DNA of 64,000 nucleotides. Origin: Rhodothermales bacterium. GTDB taxonomy: Bacteria; Bacteroidota; Rhodothermia; Rhodothermales; JAHQVL01. Of the stretch, positions 9,104 through 17,424 are shown piece after piece. The notes under the pieces are model-generated. The model was given only the letters and a program-made list of their open reading frames with translations, was not told the origin of the DNA and ran no database searches. Position 1 is the stretch's first letter. Every line of letters begins with the position of its first letter. Where the stretch lies: NCBI GenBank assembly GCA_041391505.1, contig JAWKNW010000001.1:1-64000 (forward strand), written 5' to 3'. Made by a program: the position numbers and the translations under genes.

Positions 9104-9396
9104 GACAGAAACGGTGGGTTGACGGGGTGAATGGCGACCAAGATAAGACGACCCGTCGAGAAACGCAGGTGGGCATCAATTTATGAGGGAAAGCCCGTCC
9201 CCGCCTGTATTATCACACCATTAAGACTCGCAAGCCGGCTGGTTTTTACCCCATTTGCCCGACGAGCCTTATTTATTCACCTATTCCATGCAATACCCCG
9301 ACATGCACTACATTATCTTCGGGACGGCAAGGGCAATCCGCGTGTAGCGCCCCCACCGCGCATCCCGATCTGCAAGCTATCTTCCCGCACAATATC
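9104..9396. other. Divergent promoter region between ABC ATPase and LacI-type regulator
   Basis: 293 bp with no gene, AT-rich between about 9180 and 9330. It must carry the promoters of both divergent units. On the plus strand TATCTTCG (9314-9321) and TATCTTCC (9379-9386) resemble the -7 box used elsewhere in the window. A CG-centred near-palindrome around 9233-9240 (AGCCGGCT) has the general form of a LacI-family operator, but a match this short is weak evidence. Confidence 0.35.
9138..9145 (-). promoter_or_regulatory. Candidate -7 promoter box (TATCTTGG) of the ABC/RibD/MDR/PTPS operon
   Basis: On the minus strand the octamer TATCTTGG lies 34 bases before the ABC ATPase start. It matches the Bacteroidota -7 form TAnnTTTG at seven of eight positions. 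No clear -33 TTTG is seen at the usual distance. Confidence 0.3.
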
Positions 9397-10428
9397 ATGC
9401 AGCACGGTAAACAGAAAGCGACAATTTACGATGTTGCCGAGCGGGCCGGTGTAGCTATCAGCACCGTCTCCCGGGTCCTCAACAACTCCTCCGACGTATC
9501 GGACGCGACGCGCGCGCGCGTCCTGCAGGCGATCGAAGAACTCCGTTTCCGGCCCGACCGGACGGCCAAGACTCTGGCCCAGAAACAAACGGAATCGCTC
9601 GTCATCGCGATGCCTTCCTTTACTACGCCGTTTCATACCGAGCTCCTGAAAGGCGTTCGCAGCCGCATCCGCGACCTCGAATACGATTTGCTCCTGTTCG
9701 ATCTCGGCTCGAAGAATCCGAAGGAAAAACTGCTCGACTTCCTCGGGAAGGGCTCCGTAGACGGGCTGCTGCTGGCGCTGCATGTCGACGACGAGCTGTC
9801 CAACGAGCTGCTGACGCTCCGCGCGCCGGTTGTGCTGATCGGCAACAAGCGCCCGGAATTCGACTCATTTTACTGGGATGACGAGGGCGGTTCGCGCAGC
9901 GCGGTCAACCACCTCATCCAGCAGGGACACCGGCGCATCGGGATCATCACGTCGCCGATCGAGGACGACGCCATGCAACAGCGCCGGATCCACGGATACC
10001 AGGTGGCCATGGAGCGCGCCGGCATCGAGGTCGACCCGAACTGGATGCAGAGCGGCCAGACCGAGAAACACGCCGGCATCAGTGAAGAAAGCGGCCTGGA
10101 GGCGATGCAGGCGATGCTGCAACAGCCGAACCGCGTGACGGCCGTGTTCGCCATCGGCGATACGCTCGCCATCGGCGCCTGGTACGCCCTGCGGCGCGCC
10201 GGCCTCAAGGTGCCGGACGATATCGCGCTCATCGGCTATAACGACATCAAGACGAGCCTGTATATCGGGCTTTCGAGCGTCGACCAGAAGATGCAGCAGG
10301 TGGGCCATCAGGCGACGGACCGCATGATCTTCAGGCTCCTGAATCGCAATACCGAGGAGCGCGTGAACATGCTGACCATCCCCGAACTCCGCGTGCGTGA
10401 ATCTTCAACATTCGACCGTACCAAATAA
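9397..10428 (+). CDS. LacI-family transcriptional regulator
   Basis: 343 residues. An N-terminal helix-turn-helix (about 5-55: TIYDVAERAGVAISTVSRVL, then the hinge helix ending RPDRTAKTLAQ) is followed by a periplasmic-binding-protein-like effector domain (about 62-335) with GSVDGLLL, SAVNHLIQQGHRRIGII, TAVFAIGDTLAIGA and IALIGYND, all typical of the family. It should bind a palindromic operator and respond to a sugar or related small molecule. The divergent ABC/RibD/MDR/PTPS operon is the obvious candidate target besides itself. It is followed 59 bp later by purC, so PurR-like control of that gene cannot be excluded. Confidence 0.93.
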   Translation: MQHGKQKATIYDVAERAGVAISTVSRVLNNSSDVSDATRARVLQAIEELRFRPDRTAKTLAQKQTESLVIAMPSFTTPFHTELLKGVRSRIRDLEYDLLLFDLGSKNPKEKLLDFLGKGSVDGLLLALHVDDELSNELLTLRAPVVLIGNKRPEFDSFYWDDEGGSRSAVNHLIQQGHRRIGIITSPIEDDAMQQRRIHGYQVAMERAGIEVDPNWMQSGQTEKHAGISEESGLEAMQAMLQQPNRVTAVFAIGDTLAIGAWYALRRAGLKVPDDIALIGYNDIKTSLYIGLSSVDQKMQQVGHQATDRMIFRLLNRNTEERVNMLTIPELRVRESSTFDRTK

Positions 10429-10442
10429 CGCGACCGCGCTCG

Positions 10443-10450
10443 TATCTTGC
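10443..10450 (+). promoter_or_regulatory. Candidate -7 promoter box (TATCTTGC) before purC
   Basis: TATCTTGC sits in the 59-bp gap between the LacI-type gene and purC, 37 bases before the purC start. It resembles TAnnTTTG and the other TATCTT boxes of the window. No -33 element is evident. Confidence 0.25.
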
Positions 10451-10487
10451 TCGCGCACGAACGTTTTCTGCGCAACCGATTCCACGT

Positions 10488-11471
10488 ATGAAGTCTACTC
10501 CCGCTATCGAGCGTCAGCTCGATGCGACGATCCGTGAAACGCATCTCGACCTCAACGGGACGCGCTACCAGGGGAAAGTCCGCGACACCTACCGCGTCGG
10601 CAACTGCCTGGTGCTCGTTACGACGGACCGGATATCCGCCTTCGACCACATCCTGCGGCAGACCATCCCCTTCAAGGGGCAGGTGCTGAACCGGCTGGCC
10701 GCGTTCTTTTTCGAGCGCACGAAGGACATCGTCCCCAACCACATCATCAGCGTACCCGACCCGAACGTGACCCTGGCGAAGGCCTGCACGTCGATCCCCA
10801 TCGAATTTGTGGTCCGCGGCTACCTGGCCGGGCATGCGTGGCGGACGTATCACGCGGGCGGTCGCTCGCTCTGCGGCGTGCCGCTGCCCGAGGGACTCCG
10901 CCAGAACAGCCGGCTCCCCACCCCGATCCTGACCCCGGCCACCAAGGCCGATGAGGGACACGACGAAGACATCAGCGTGGAGGAAATCCTTGAACGCGGG
11001 CTGCTGGATCGCGATACCCTCGATACCCTGCACCGCACCGCCCTGGCTCTGTTCGCCCGGGGGACCGAGCTGGCCAGCCGGCAGGGACTGATCCTGGTCG
11101 ATACCAAATACGAATTCGGCCGGGCGCCCGATGGCACGCTGACGCTGATCGACGAGGTGCATACGCCGGACTCGTCGCGGTATTTTTACGCCGACACCTA
11201 CGACGAACGGCTCGCTCAGGATCAACCCCAGCGGCAACTCTCCAAGGAATTTGTGCGCGAATGGCTCATGGCGCACGATTTTCAGGGTAAGGAAGGGCAG
11301 CGTCTGCCGGACCTGCCGGATGCGTTCCGGTGCGAAATCGCGGCGCGCTATATCGAATTGTACGAAAAGGTAACCGGCACCCCGTTCGAGCCGGACACCC
11401 ACCCTCGCCCGGAAGAACGCGTCGCCGGCGCCGTACACACGGCGCTCGCCGACCATGGTTGCCGGGATTAA
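10488..11471 (+). CDS. purC: Phosphoribosylaminoimidazole-succinocarboxamide synthase
   Basis: 327 residues of the SAICAR synthetase family, purine biosynthesis: ligation of aspartate to CAIR using ATP. Family hallmarks are GKVRDTYRVG (about 29-38, the P-loop-like strand), TDRISAFDHI, IPIEFVVRGYLAGHAW, a PATKADEGHDEDIS segment, and LILVDTKYEFG followed by LIDEVHTPDSSRY. The length fits the longer PurC form. The start at 10488 is the only sensible ATG before the motif. Its TAA stop lies inside the first unit (GGATTAA) of a heptamer array, as at the recombinase gene. Confidence 0.95.
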   Translation: MKSTPAIERQLDATIRETHLDLNGTRYQGKVRDTYRVGNCLVLVTTDRISAFDHILRQTIPFKGQVLNRLAAFFFERTKDIVPNHIISVPDPNVTLAKACTSIPIEFVVRGYLAGHAWRTYHAGGRSLCGVPLPEGLRQNSRLPTPILTPATKADEGHDEDISVEEILERGLLDRDTLDTLHRTALALFARGTELASRQGLILVDTKYEFGRAPDGTLTLIDEVHTPDSSRYFYADTYDERLAQDQPQRQLSKEFVREWLMAHDFQGKEGQRLPDLPDAFRCEIAARYIELYEKVTGTPFEPDTHPRPEERVAGAVHTALADHGCRD

Positions 11472-11580
11472 GGTTCAGGTCTCACGGTGTAAGGATTCAG
11501 ACACACAGTGTCAGTGGGCACCCTCCCTTAAACCTTCCGCCTCCATCCTCGAACCCTTACCACGTCACCCTCCACTCTGC
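11455..11580. repeat. Second degenerate heptamer array between convergent purC and moaE
   Basis: From about 11464 the plus strand reads in 7-bp steps as GGATTAA, GGTTCAG, GTCTCAC, GGTGTAA, GGATTCA, GACACAC, AGTGTCA. From the other side the minus strand reads GTGCAGA, GTGGAGG, GTGACGT, GGTAAGG, GTTCGAG, GATGGAG, GCGGAAG, GTTTAAG. The units resemble the GGTTCAA type at 1262-1355 and again face each other between convergent genes. The purC stop and the last codons of moaE (VQSGG) are within the arrays. Divergence between units is high, so this array looks older or less constrained than the first. Confidence 0.6.
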
Positions 11581-12014
11581 ACCCATTCCTGCGTGCCGTC
11601 CGCGAAGTGTTCTTTTTTCCAGATGGGAACGTCTTTCTTGAGCGTGTCGATCAGATAGCGGCACGCGTCGAAGGCGTCCCCCCGATGGGCTGCCGCCGCG
11701 CCGAGGATTACGCTGGCCTCGCCGGCCGGGACGGGGCCCAGCCGATGATGCAGGGCCACCCGCGCAAGACCCCATCGCGCAGCCGCCGCCTGTCCGATCC
11801 GCTGCATTTCCTTGATAGCCATGGCGGGAAAGCATTCGTAGGCGAGCAGTACCGTCTCCTTTTCGCCCGTCCACTGGCGCGTCGTGCCGACGAACAGATC
11901 GATGCCGCCCACCCGCGGGTCGGGTAGAAAAGCGGCGATCGCGGCGATATCGAGCGGGGCGGTGTCGATGCAGACCCACAGGGTGTCGGTCCTGGACTCG
12001 GTTCGTTCCATCAT
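11565..12014 (-). CDS. moaE: Molybdopterin synthase catalytic subunit
   Basis: 149 residues of the MoaE family, which forms a heterotetramer with MoaD and transfers sulfur to precursor Z to make molybdopterin. Motifs: GTTRQWTGE (usually GxVRxxxxG), HRLGPVPAGEASV, AHRGDAFDACRYLIDTLK and the catalytic-lysine region VPIWKKE. The ATG at 12014 overlaps the moaD stop as ATGA, so the two are translationally coupled. The final residues QSGG come from the heptamer array downstream and look like an extension rather than conserved sequence. Confidence 0.92.
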   Translation of the reverse strand: MMERTESRTDTLWVCIDTAPLDIAAIAAFLPDPRVGGIDLFVGTTRQWTGEKETVLLAYECFPAMAIKEMQRIGQAAAARWGLARVALHHRLGPVPAGEASVILGAAAAHRGDAFDACRYLIDTLKKDVPIWKKEHFADGTQEWVQSGG

Positions 12015-12292
12015 CCGCCACTGACCGGGGTGATGAGGGCCACCTGATCGCCGGCATGGAGCCGATACGTTTCGCGCTCGTAGGCCTCGTTTACGGCCAG
12101 GCGGATTACGGTGCGAAAGGCGCCGATATCGGGGTACGTCCGGGCCAGGATATCCAGCAACTCGCCGCCGGCCAGACCGGCGGGCACATCGAGTTCCAGT
12201 ACATCCTGCCCCAGACGCTCCCGCAGTACGCTGAAGAGCTGGACGCGGAGGCGAAACGGGTGCTGGCCGGCGCGTTCGCTCATCGGATTCAC
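12011..12292 (-). CDS. moaD: Molybdopterin synthase sulfur-carrier subunit
   Basis: 93 residues with the MoaD/ThiS beta-grasp fold, ending in the essential Gly-Gly (PVSGG) that is adenylated and then carries the thiocarboxylate. LFSVLRERLG, the central LLDILARTYP and LAVNEAY are typical. The start is GTG at 12292, overlapping the peroxiredoxin TGA (GTGA); an in-frame ATG three codons later is the alternative. moaE follows with an ATGA overlap. Confidence 0.9.
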   Translation of the reverse strand: MNPMSERAGQHPFRLRVQLFSVLRERLGQDVLELDVPAGLAGGELLDILARTYPDIGAFRTVIRLAVNEAYERETYRLHAGDQVALITPVSGG

Positions 12293-12759
12293 CCGTTGAC
12301 TGCTTTTTTCACCGCGTCGAGATCGGGCATCTCGCCGGCGTTTTCAAGCACTTCGGCATACGCGATCGTCCCGTCTTTCGCCACGACGAAAGCCGAGCGC
12401 TTCGCGATCCGGTCGAGCTTCATCGGCGTGAAGTTGTGGTCGTACTTCGCGCCGTACGCCGCACTGGCGACCGCGTCGTGGTCGCTCAGCAGCGGGAAGG
12501 TCAATCCGTTCACCTTCTTGAATTCCGCCTGGGCGAACGGGGAGTCGGTCGAGATGCCGACGACCACCGTGTCGGCGCCGTACGCCGCCAGGTCGTTATT
12601 GACCGTATTCAGTTCTGTAGTGCATACGCTCGTGAATGCGCCCGGGTAGAAAAGCAGAATGACGTTTTTCGAACCCTTGAACGAAGAGAGTTTGAAAAGC
12701 TCTTTCTTGTCATCGTATAGAGCGATTTCAGGAGCAGGCTGACCAACGCGTATCGACAT
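12289..12759 (-). CDS. Peroxiredoxin (single-Cys type)
   Basis: 156 residues, thioredoxin-like fold of the AhpC/TSA family. It reduces peroxides through the peroxidatic Cys in PGAFTSVC (about residue 46), preceded by the conserved LLFYPGAFT. I see no second Cys anywhere in the protein, so it should work as a 1-Cys enzyme resolved by an external thiol, like AhpE-type peroxiredoxins. It is the first gene of a coupled unit with moaD and moaE; whether that reflects a functional link to molybdenum enzymes or just packing is unclear. Confidence 0.9.
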   Translation of the reverse strand: MSIRVGQPAPEIALYDDKKELFKLSSFKGSKNVILLFYPGAFTSVCTTELNTVNNDLAAYGADTVVVGISTDSPFAQAEFKKVNGLTFPLLSDHDAVASAAYGAKYDHNFTPMKLDRIAKRSAFVVAKDGTIAYAEVLENAGEMPDLDAVKKAVNG

Positions 12760-12851
12760 ATCCTGTTTTTATCGTTTGATTTCGATGGACTGTGGGCGGG
12801 ATTAGACCCCGATTACGACGCATCGTTTCCACCAAAGCGGGTCCGGCTTCC

Positions 12852-14102
12852 TCATCGAAAACGGATGGCCCGGATCGGCTCGATACGGGAGGACACGCGT
12901 GCCGGAATGTAGGCGGCCAGGGCGCAGAGGGCGAGCGCGAACACGCCGACGATCACAAAATCCATCGCGTTCAGCGCGATGGGAGCGGCCTCCATGAAAT
13001 AGGCTTCCTCGGGCAGCGGAATGAGATGGTATCGCTGCTGGAGCAGCGCGAGGACGAGCGCGAGCGCCTCGCCGATGACGACGCCCATGGCGCCCATGAG
13101 CGCGCCGAGATAAAGAAACAGCCGGCGGAGCATGCTCCGGGATGCCCCCATGCTGCCGAGCACCCCGATTTCCGGTGTTTTCTCCAGCATGATCATCAGC
13201 AGCGTGCCCACGATGTTGAAGGCGCCGACGATCACGATGACCCCGATCACGAGCGGGATCATGCTTTCCTGCAGACGCACCCAGGCGAAATACTGCCGGT
13301 AGGTTTCGAAGACGGTGCGGGCATGGGAGGGATAATCCCGGGCATCGTTGATGCGGGCGGCGACGGAATCGGCCAGCTGCGGATCGGAAAGCATGACATC
13401 GAACCGGGTCACTTCGTCCGGCTCGAAGTCGAACAGATCGCGCGCCGTCCCGATGTCCGCGAAGACATACAGCTCGTCAAAGTTCGCGAACGATGTTTCG
13501 TAGATGCCGCTGACGCGATACTGCTTCGCGCGGGGGCGCAGCAGGCCCTGGCTCATGCCGCCCTGCGCGCCGCGCATCGAATACGCCACGACCTTGTCCC
13601 CGACGGAAAGCCCCAGCAATCGCGCCAGTTGCCGGCCGATGACGAGCCCCGGCGGGCCGCCGGCCTCCGGGGCAAGCCGCTCTTCCCCCTCCACCATCCG
13701 CTCCGCGAAAAAGTCGGGCATGCGCTCCACGCCCCGGATCAGGACGCCGTCGATCTCCCGCTCGGACCTGCGCAACAGCGCGAACGATTCGATCACCGGC
13801 TGCACATCCACCACATCGGGAATCGTTGACAGCGTCGCCCTCGCCACGTCGCTCTCGGGCACCGTCTCATCCAGCAGGTTTACGACCTGCACGTGGGCGC
13901 CGAAGCCGATGATCTTGGCCGTGATCTCGGCGCTGAAGCCGCGTACGATCGCGAGCGCGAGCAAGAGCGCGCACACCCCGATCGCCACCCCGCCGATCGC
14001 CATGTACGTGATGAACCGCACGAAGCGTCGTCCTTCCGGTCGTCCCTGCGAACGCCACAGATAACGGGTAGCGATGAAGCGTTCGAAGCGGGGCGAAAAC
14101 AT
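12852..14102 (-). CDS. LolC/LolE-like ABC transporter permease (FtsX family)
   Basis: 416 residues with the MacB-like topology: one transmembrane helix near the N-terminus (about 28-52, GGVAIGVCALLLALAIVRGF), a large periplasmic domain (about 55-270), then three C-terminal helices containing the FtsX-like permease domain (IGVIVIVGAFNIVGTLLMIML, EIGVLGSMGAS, LALCALAAYIPARVSSRIEPIRAIRF). The MLEKTPEIGVLGSMGAS coupling region and the closing SRIEPIRA are characteristic of LolC/E lipoprotein-release permeases. The partner ATPase LolD is not adjacent. It lies 92 bp upstream of the peroxiredoxin gene on the same strand and diverges from the P5C dehydrogenase gene. Confidence 0.88.
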   Translation of the reverse strand: MFSPRFERFIATRYLWRSQGRPEGRRFVRFITYMAIGGVAIGVCALLLALAIVRGFSAEITAKIIGFGAHVQVVNLLDETVPESDVARATLSTIPDVVDVQPVIESFALLRRSEREIDGVLIRGVERMPDFFAERMVEGEERLAPEAGGPPGLVIGRQLARLLGLSVGDKVVAYSMRGAQGGMSQGLLRPRAKQYRVSGIYETSFANFDELYVFADIGTARDLFDFEPDEVTRFDVMLSDPQLADSVAARINDARDYPSHARTVFETYRQYFAWVRLQESMIPLVIGVIVIVGAFNIVGTLLMIMLEKTPEIGVLGSMGASRSMLRRLFLYLGALMGAMGVVIGEALALVLALLQQRYHLIPLPEEAYFMEAAPIALNAMDFVIVGVFALALCALAAYIPARVSSRIEPIRAIRFR

Positions 14103-14253
14103 GCGATGGATCGGATGGTGATGCTGCGAACATACCGATCCCGCCTTGCGAGGATCCCGCCGGCATGGGGATCGAACATGAAGTGCGTCTGGCCGTTATA
14201 CTGGCCCCGGCTTCCGGGCCTGTTTAGTTGTCTTGCAATAACGGCTCCCTGTC

Positions 14254-15885
14254 ATGAACAATACATCCAGCCACACGCCGGCGCCGGTCAACGAACCGGT
14301 GCGCACCTATGCACCTGGAAGCCCGGAGCGGGCTTCGCTGCAGGCGATGCTAGCGGATCTGCGGACCCGCACGATCGAGGTGCCGGCCTTCATCGGAGAC
14401 CGCCGCGTCACCACCGGGCGAACTGCACGTCTCGCGCCGCCGCACGACCACCGCCACACGCTGGGCCACGTCCACCTCTGCGACGCCCCCCAGGTGGAGC
14501 AGGCCATCGGCGCGGCCCTGGCGGCCCGGTCCGGGTGGATGAACATGCACTGGACCGATCGCGCAGCGATTTTCCTCAAGGCGGCCGACCTGCTGGCCGG
14601 CCCGTGGCGCGACACCATCAACGGCGCCACCATGCTGGGCCAGGGCAAAAACGTCCATCAGGCCGAAATCGACTCCGCCTGCGAGCTCATCGACTTCCTG
14701 CGCTTCAACGTCCATTTCATGGAGCAGATCTACCGGGATCAGCCCTATTCGCCGGCCGGGACCTGGAATCGCCTGCAGTACCGGCCCCTCGAAGGGTTCG
14801 TGTTCGCCGTCACCCCCTTCAATTTCACAGCGATCCAGGGCAACCTGCCCACGTCAGCCGCGCTGATGGGCAATACCGTGATCTGGAAGCCCTCGACCAC
14901 GGCGGCCTATTCGGCCTATTACCTCATGCTGCTCTTCCAGGAGGCGGGCCTGCCTCCCGGGGTCATCAACATGGTGCCCGGCGACGGGGCGGATGTGGGA
15001 GACCCCGTCTTCGCCTCCGAACATCTGGCCGGCCTGCATTTCACGGGATCGACCCCCACGTTCCAGCACATGTGGCGGACGATCGGCAAGCAGATCGCGT
15101 CCTATCGCACCTATCCACGCATCGTGGGCGAAACGGGCGGCAAGGACTTTATCGTGGCGCACGGCTCGGCCGACCCGGTAGCGGTGGCCACCGCCATCGT
15201 GCGCGGCGGTTTTGAATACCAGGGGCAGAAATGCTCGGCGGCGTCCCGCGTCTACATCGCCCGATCGATCTGGCCGGCCGTCGAGGCCGTGCTGGCGGAG
15301 CAGATGAGCCAGGTGCGCATGGGCCCCGTGGAAGACTTCTCCAACTTCGTCAACGCCGTGATCGATGCGCGCGCCTTCGCCAAGATCGCCGGCTACATCG
15401 ATGCGGCGCGCAAGGCGGAGCACGTGCGCGTGCTCCACGGCGGCGGGTATGACGACAGCGTGGGCTACTTCATCGAGCCGACCGTCCTGCTCACCACCGA
15501 TCCGAAGTTCACGACCATGTGCGAGGAGATCTTCGGGCCGGTCGTCACGCTGTATGTGTATGACGACGATGCTTATGCCGAGACCCTGGCGCTGGTCGAC
15601 GCGACCTCGCCGTACGCCCTCACGGGCGCTATCTTCGCGCGGGAGCGTGGGGCCGTGCGCCAGGCGCTGGATACGCTCGTCGATGCCGCCGGCAACTTCT
15701 ACATCAACGACAAACCGACGGGCGCCGTGGTCGGACAGCAGCCCTTTGGCGGAGCGCGAGGCAGCGGGACGAACGACAAGGCCGGCGCGATGCAAAACCT
15801 GCTCCGGTGGGTTTCCACGCGGACCGTCAAGGAGACCTTCGTCCCGCCTCGTCACTTTGGCTATCCGTACCTGGGTTCGGAGTAG
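14254..15885 (+). CDS. pruA: L-glutamate gamma-semialdehyde (1-pyrroline-5-carboxylate) dehydrogenase
   Basis: 543 residues, aldehyde dehydrogenase superfamily, P5C dehydrogenase type, catalysing the second step of proline breakdown to glutamate with NAD. Catalytic Cys is in GQKCSAASR (about 325) and the general base Glu in ETGGKDF (about 292). VTPFNFTAIQGN, FTGSTPTF and CEEIFGPVVTLYVY are the usual motifs, and the length fits the single-domain enzyme. No proline dehydrogenase gene is next to it. It is transcribed away from the LolC/E-like gene with a 151-bp divergent gap. Confidence 0.93.
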   Translation: MNNTSSHTPAPVNEPVRTYAPGSPERASLQAMLADLRTRTIEVPAFIGDRRVTTGRTARLAPPHDHRHTLGHVHLCDAPQVEQAIGAALAARSGWMNMHWTDRAAIFLKAADLLAGPWRDTINGATMLGQGKNVHQAEIDSACELIDFLRFNVHFMEQIYRDQPYSPAGTWNRLQYRPLEGFVFAVTPFNFTAIQGNLPTSAALMGNTVIWKPSTTAAYSAYYLMLLFQEAGLPPGVINMVPGDGADVGDPVFASEHLAGLHFTGSTPTFQHMWRTIGKQIASYRTYPRIVGETGGKDFIVAHGSADPVAVATAIVRGGFEYQGQKCSAASRVYIARSIWPAVEAVLAEQMSQVRMGPVEDFSNFVNAVIDARAFAKIAGYIDAARKAEHVRVLHGGGYDDSVGYFIEPTVLLTTDPKFTTMCEEIFGPVVTLYVYDDDAYAETLALVDATSPYALTGAIFARERGAVRQALDTLVDAAGNFYINDKPTGAVVGQQPFGGARGSGTNDKAGAMQNLLRWVSTRTVKETFVPPRHFGYPYLGSE

Positions 15886-16038
15886 GCCCGGCGTGCCCAT
15901 AACGCGTAGTCGGCTTGCGCTAAAAGCGCGCCCTCCTGGTGCTTAAGGCGCAGGGAGGCGCGTCGTTCCGCGGCGTATCATGATCGGGCTATCCCATCCC
16001 CATCCTGCATCGCGGTTCTTCAACCTTCGCGCTCAATC

Positions 16039-16896
16039 ATGGAAGTACGCTGCTCTTCCCCGGGCGAGCTGAATGCCCTGATTACGCTCCTCGACGACCC
16101 TGACCTCAACGTACAGACGGCCGTGAAGGAGCGCCTGACCGAGTTGGGGCGTCCCGCCGTCCTCGGGTTGCGCAAGGCCCAATGCCTGGCGCGGGGCGAT
16201 CTGCGGGTGCACATCGGCGAAGTGCTGCACGATCTGCACTTCACCGACATCCGCCGGCGCTGGCGGCGCCTGATGGAATCGGGCACGCCGGACATCGAGG
16301 AAGGGGCCATCCTGCTTGCGCTGCACCGGTATCCCGAACTGGATGTCGAGGCCCTCAAGGCCCGGCTGGACGCCATGGCGGACGAGATCCGCCCGAGCAT
16401 CGAAGCAGCGGAAGGCGTGGGGCGCGCCTTCGTGCTCAGTTCTTATCTGTGCAACGAACTCGGCTTCCAGGGCAACAACGAGCACTACGGCGACCCGAAT
16501 AACAGCTACCTGAACTGCGTCGTCGAGAGCCGGCGCGGCATCCCGGTCAGCCTCTGCACCCTGTTCATCATCCTCGGCCGCCGCCTCGGCATTCCCATCC
16601 ACGGGGTCAACATGCCGGCGCACTTTCTCGCCAAATACGAGGACGAACGTCATGAAGTATTTTTTGATATATTCAATGGCGGCAACCCGATCCTCAAAGA
16701 ACAGTGCGTTCAGTTCCTGATTAAGGCCGGCCTCACGCCCAAGCCGCGTTATTTCAAGGCCGCCAGCGGCCAGACCATCCTCATCCGCATGGTCTGCAAC
16801 CTCCTCGCCCTTCCGCGGGAAGAGACGCGGGTTCGTCTGCTCGACGAACTCAACCATCTGGTCGAGCCCTGGAAGCCGAACACGAACGTGCTCTAA
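16039..16896 (+). CDS. SirB1-like transglutaminase-fold protein
   Basis: 285 residues. The core (about 95-215) matches the SirB1/transglutaminase-like family: LGFQGNNEHYGDPNNSYLNCVVESRRGIP, then SLCTLFIILGRRLGIPIHGVNMPAHFL, containing the Cys and His that mirror a papain-type pair. The N-terminal 90 residues look helical, and the C-terminal part (about 225-285) matches the tetratricopeptide-like tail of the family (IRMVCNLLALPREE). Members are widespread and poorly defined, so an enzyme role is not established. The preceding 153 bp hold only short GC-rich sequence. Its stop is followed after 12 bp by a membrane-protein gene. Confidence 0.85.
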   Translation: MEVRCSSPGELNALITLLDDPDLNVQTAVKERLTELGRPAVLGLRKAQCLARGDLRVHIGEVLHDLHFTDIRRRWRRLMESGTPDIEEGAILLALHRYPELDVEALKARLDAMADEIRPSIEAAEGVGRAFVLSSYLCNELGFQGNNEHYGDPNNSYLNCVVESRRGIPVSLCTLFIILGRRLGIPIHGVNMPAHFLAKYEDERHEVFFDIFNGGNPILKEQCVQFLIKAGLTPKPRYFKAASGQTILIRMVCNLLALPREETRVRLLDELNHLVEPWKPNTNVL

Positions 16897-16908
16897 CCAC
16901 GTGTCCAC

Positions 16909-17373
16909 GTGTCAGCACCCGACGTCGAACCCGAGGTTCATTATCTGAGTCGGCATCGCCTCGATCATGGTTCGCCATCCGAGGTGTTTGCGCTCGAGCT
17001 GTTCCAGCCCTTCATGGTGTGCATGGCGCCCGTGCTGATCGCGGCGCTGGTACAGGTGCTCTTCGGCCGGCCGGTGCTTGAACTGGCCATGCGCGGCACG
17101 CTGGCGGCGCTCGGGCTGGCCTCCGCATGGACCTATTTCCAGATGAACCGCCGCATCGTTGAGATCCGTTTCCGGCAGGAACGGGTCGCGATGGTCTCGG
17201 TCTGGAAAGCCGCCCAACGGAACCCCTCGCTCGCCTGGGAGCGCGCGCTCGACGTACGCCCCGTCGACCGCGGGTTTCGCACCACGGTCGGGCACACGAC
17301 CTACGAACTGACGCGGGCCGACTGGCCGGAGCTGGACAAAATCGCGGAGGGGCTTCGGGCCACGCAACCTTGA
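16909..17373 (+). CDS. Small predicted inner-membrane protein, unknown function
   Basis: 154 residues. Two adjacent hydrophobic segments (about 32-50 and 57-76: MVCMAPVLIAALVQVLF, then GTLAALGLASAWTYF) are followed by a soluble, basic beta-rich tail of about 75 residues, giving a YcxB/PH-like bitopic layout. I recognise no family. The start at 16909 is GTG within a short direct repeat (CCACGTGT twice at 16898-16912). The reading frame is well supported by codon use and by tight packing between the SirB1-like gene and mgsA. It may be co-transcribed with both. Confidence 0.65.
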   Translation: MSAPDVEPEVHYLSRHRLDHGSPSEVFALELFQPFMVCMAPVLIAALVQVLFGRPVLELAMRGTLAALGLASAWTYFQMNRRIVEIRFRQERVAMVSVWKAAQRNPSLAWERALDVRPVDRGFRTTVGHTTYELTRADWPELDKIAEGLRATQP

Positions 17374-17424
17374 TGCGGGCGCCCGGTACCATGAACCGGC
17401 CTCGATCACCCAGCAGAGACACCC

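Noticed and set aside
16898..16912. Tandem CCACGTGT at the SirB1/membrane-protein junction as a regulatory site
   Set aside because: Only two short copies that overlap a start codon; too little to call an operator.
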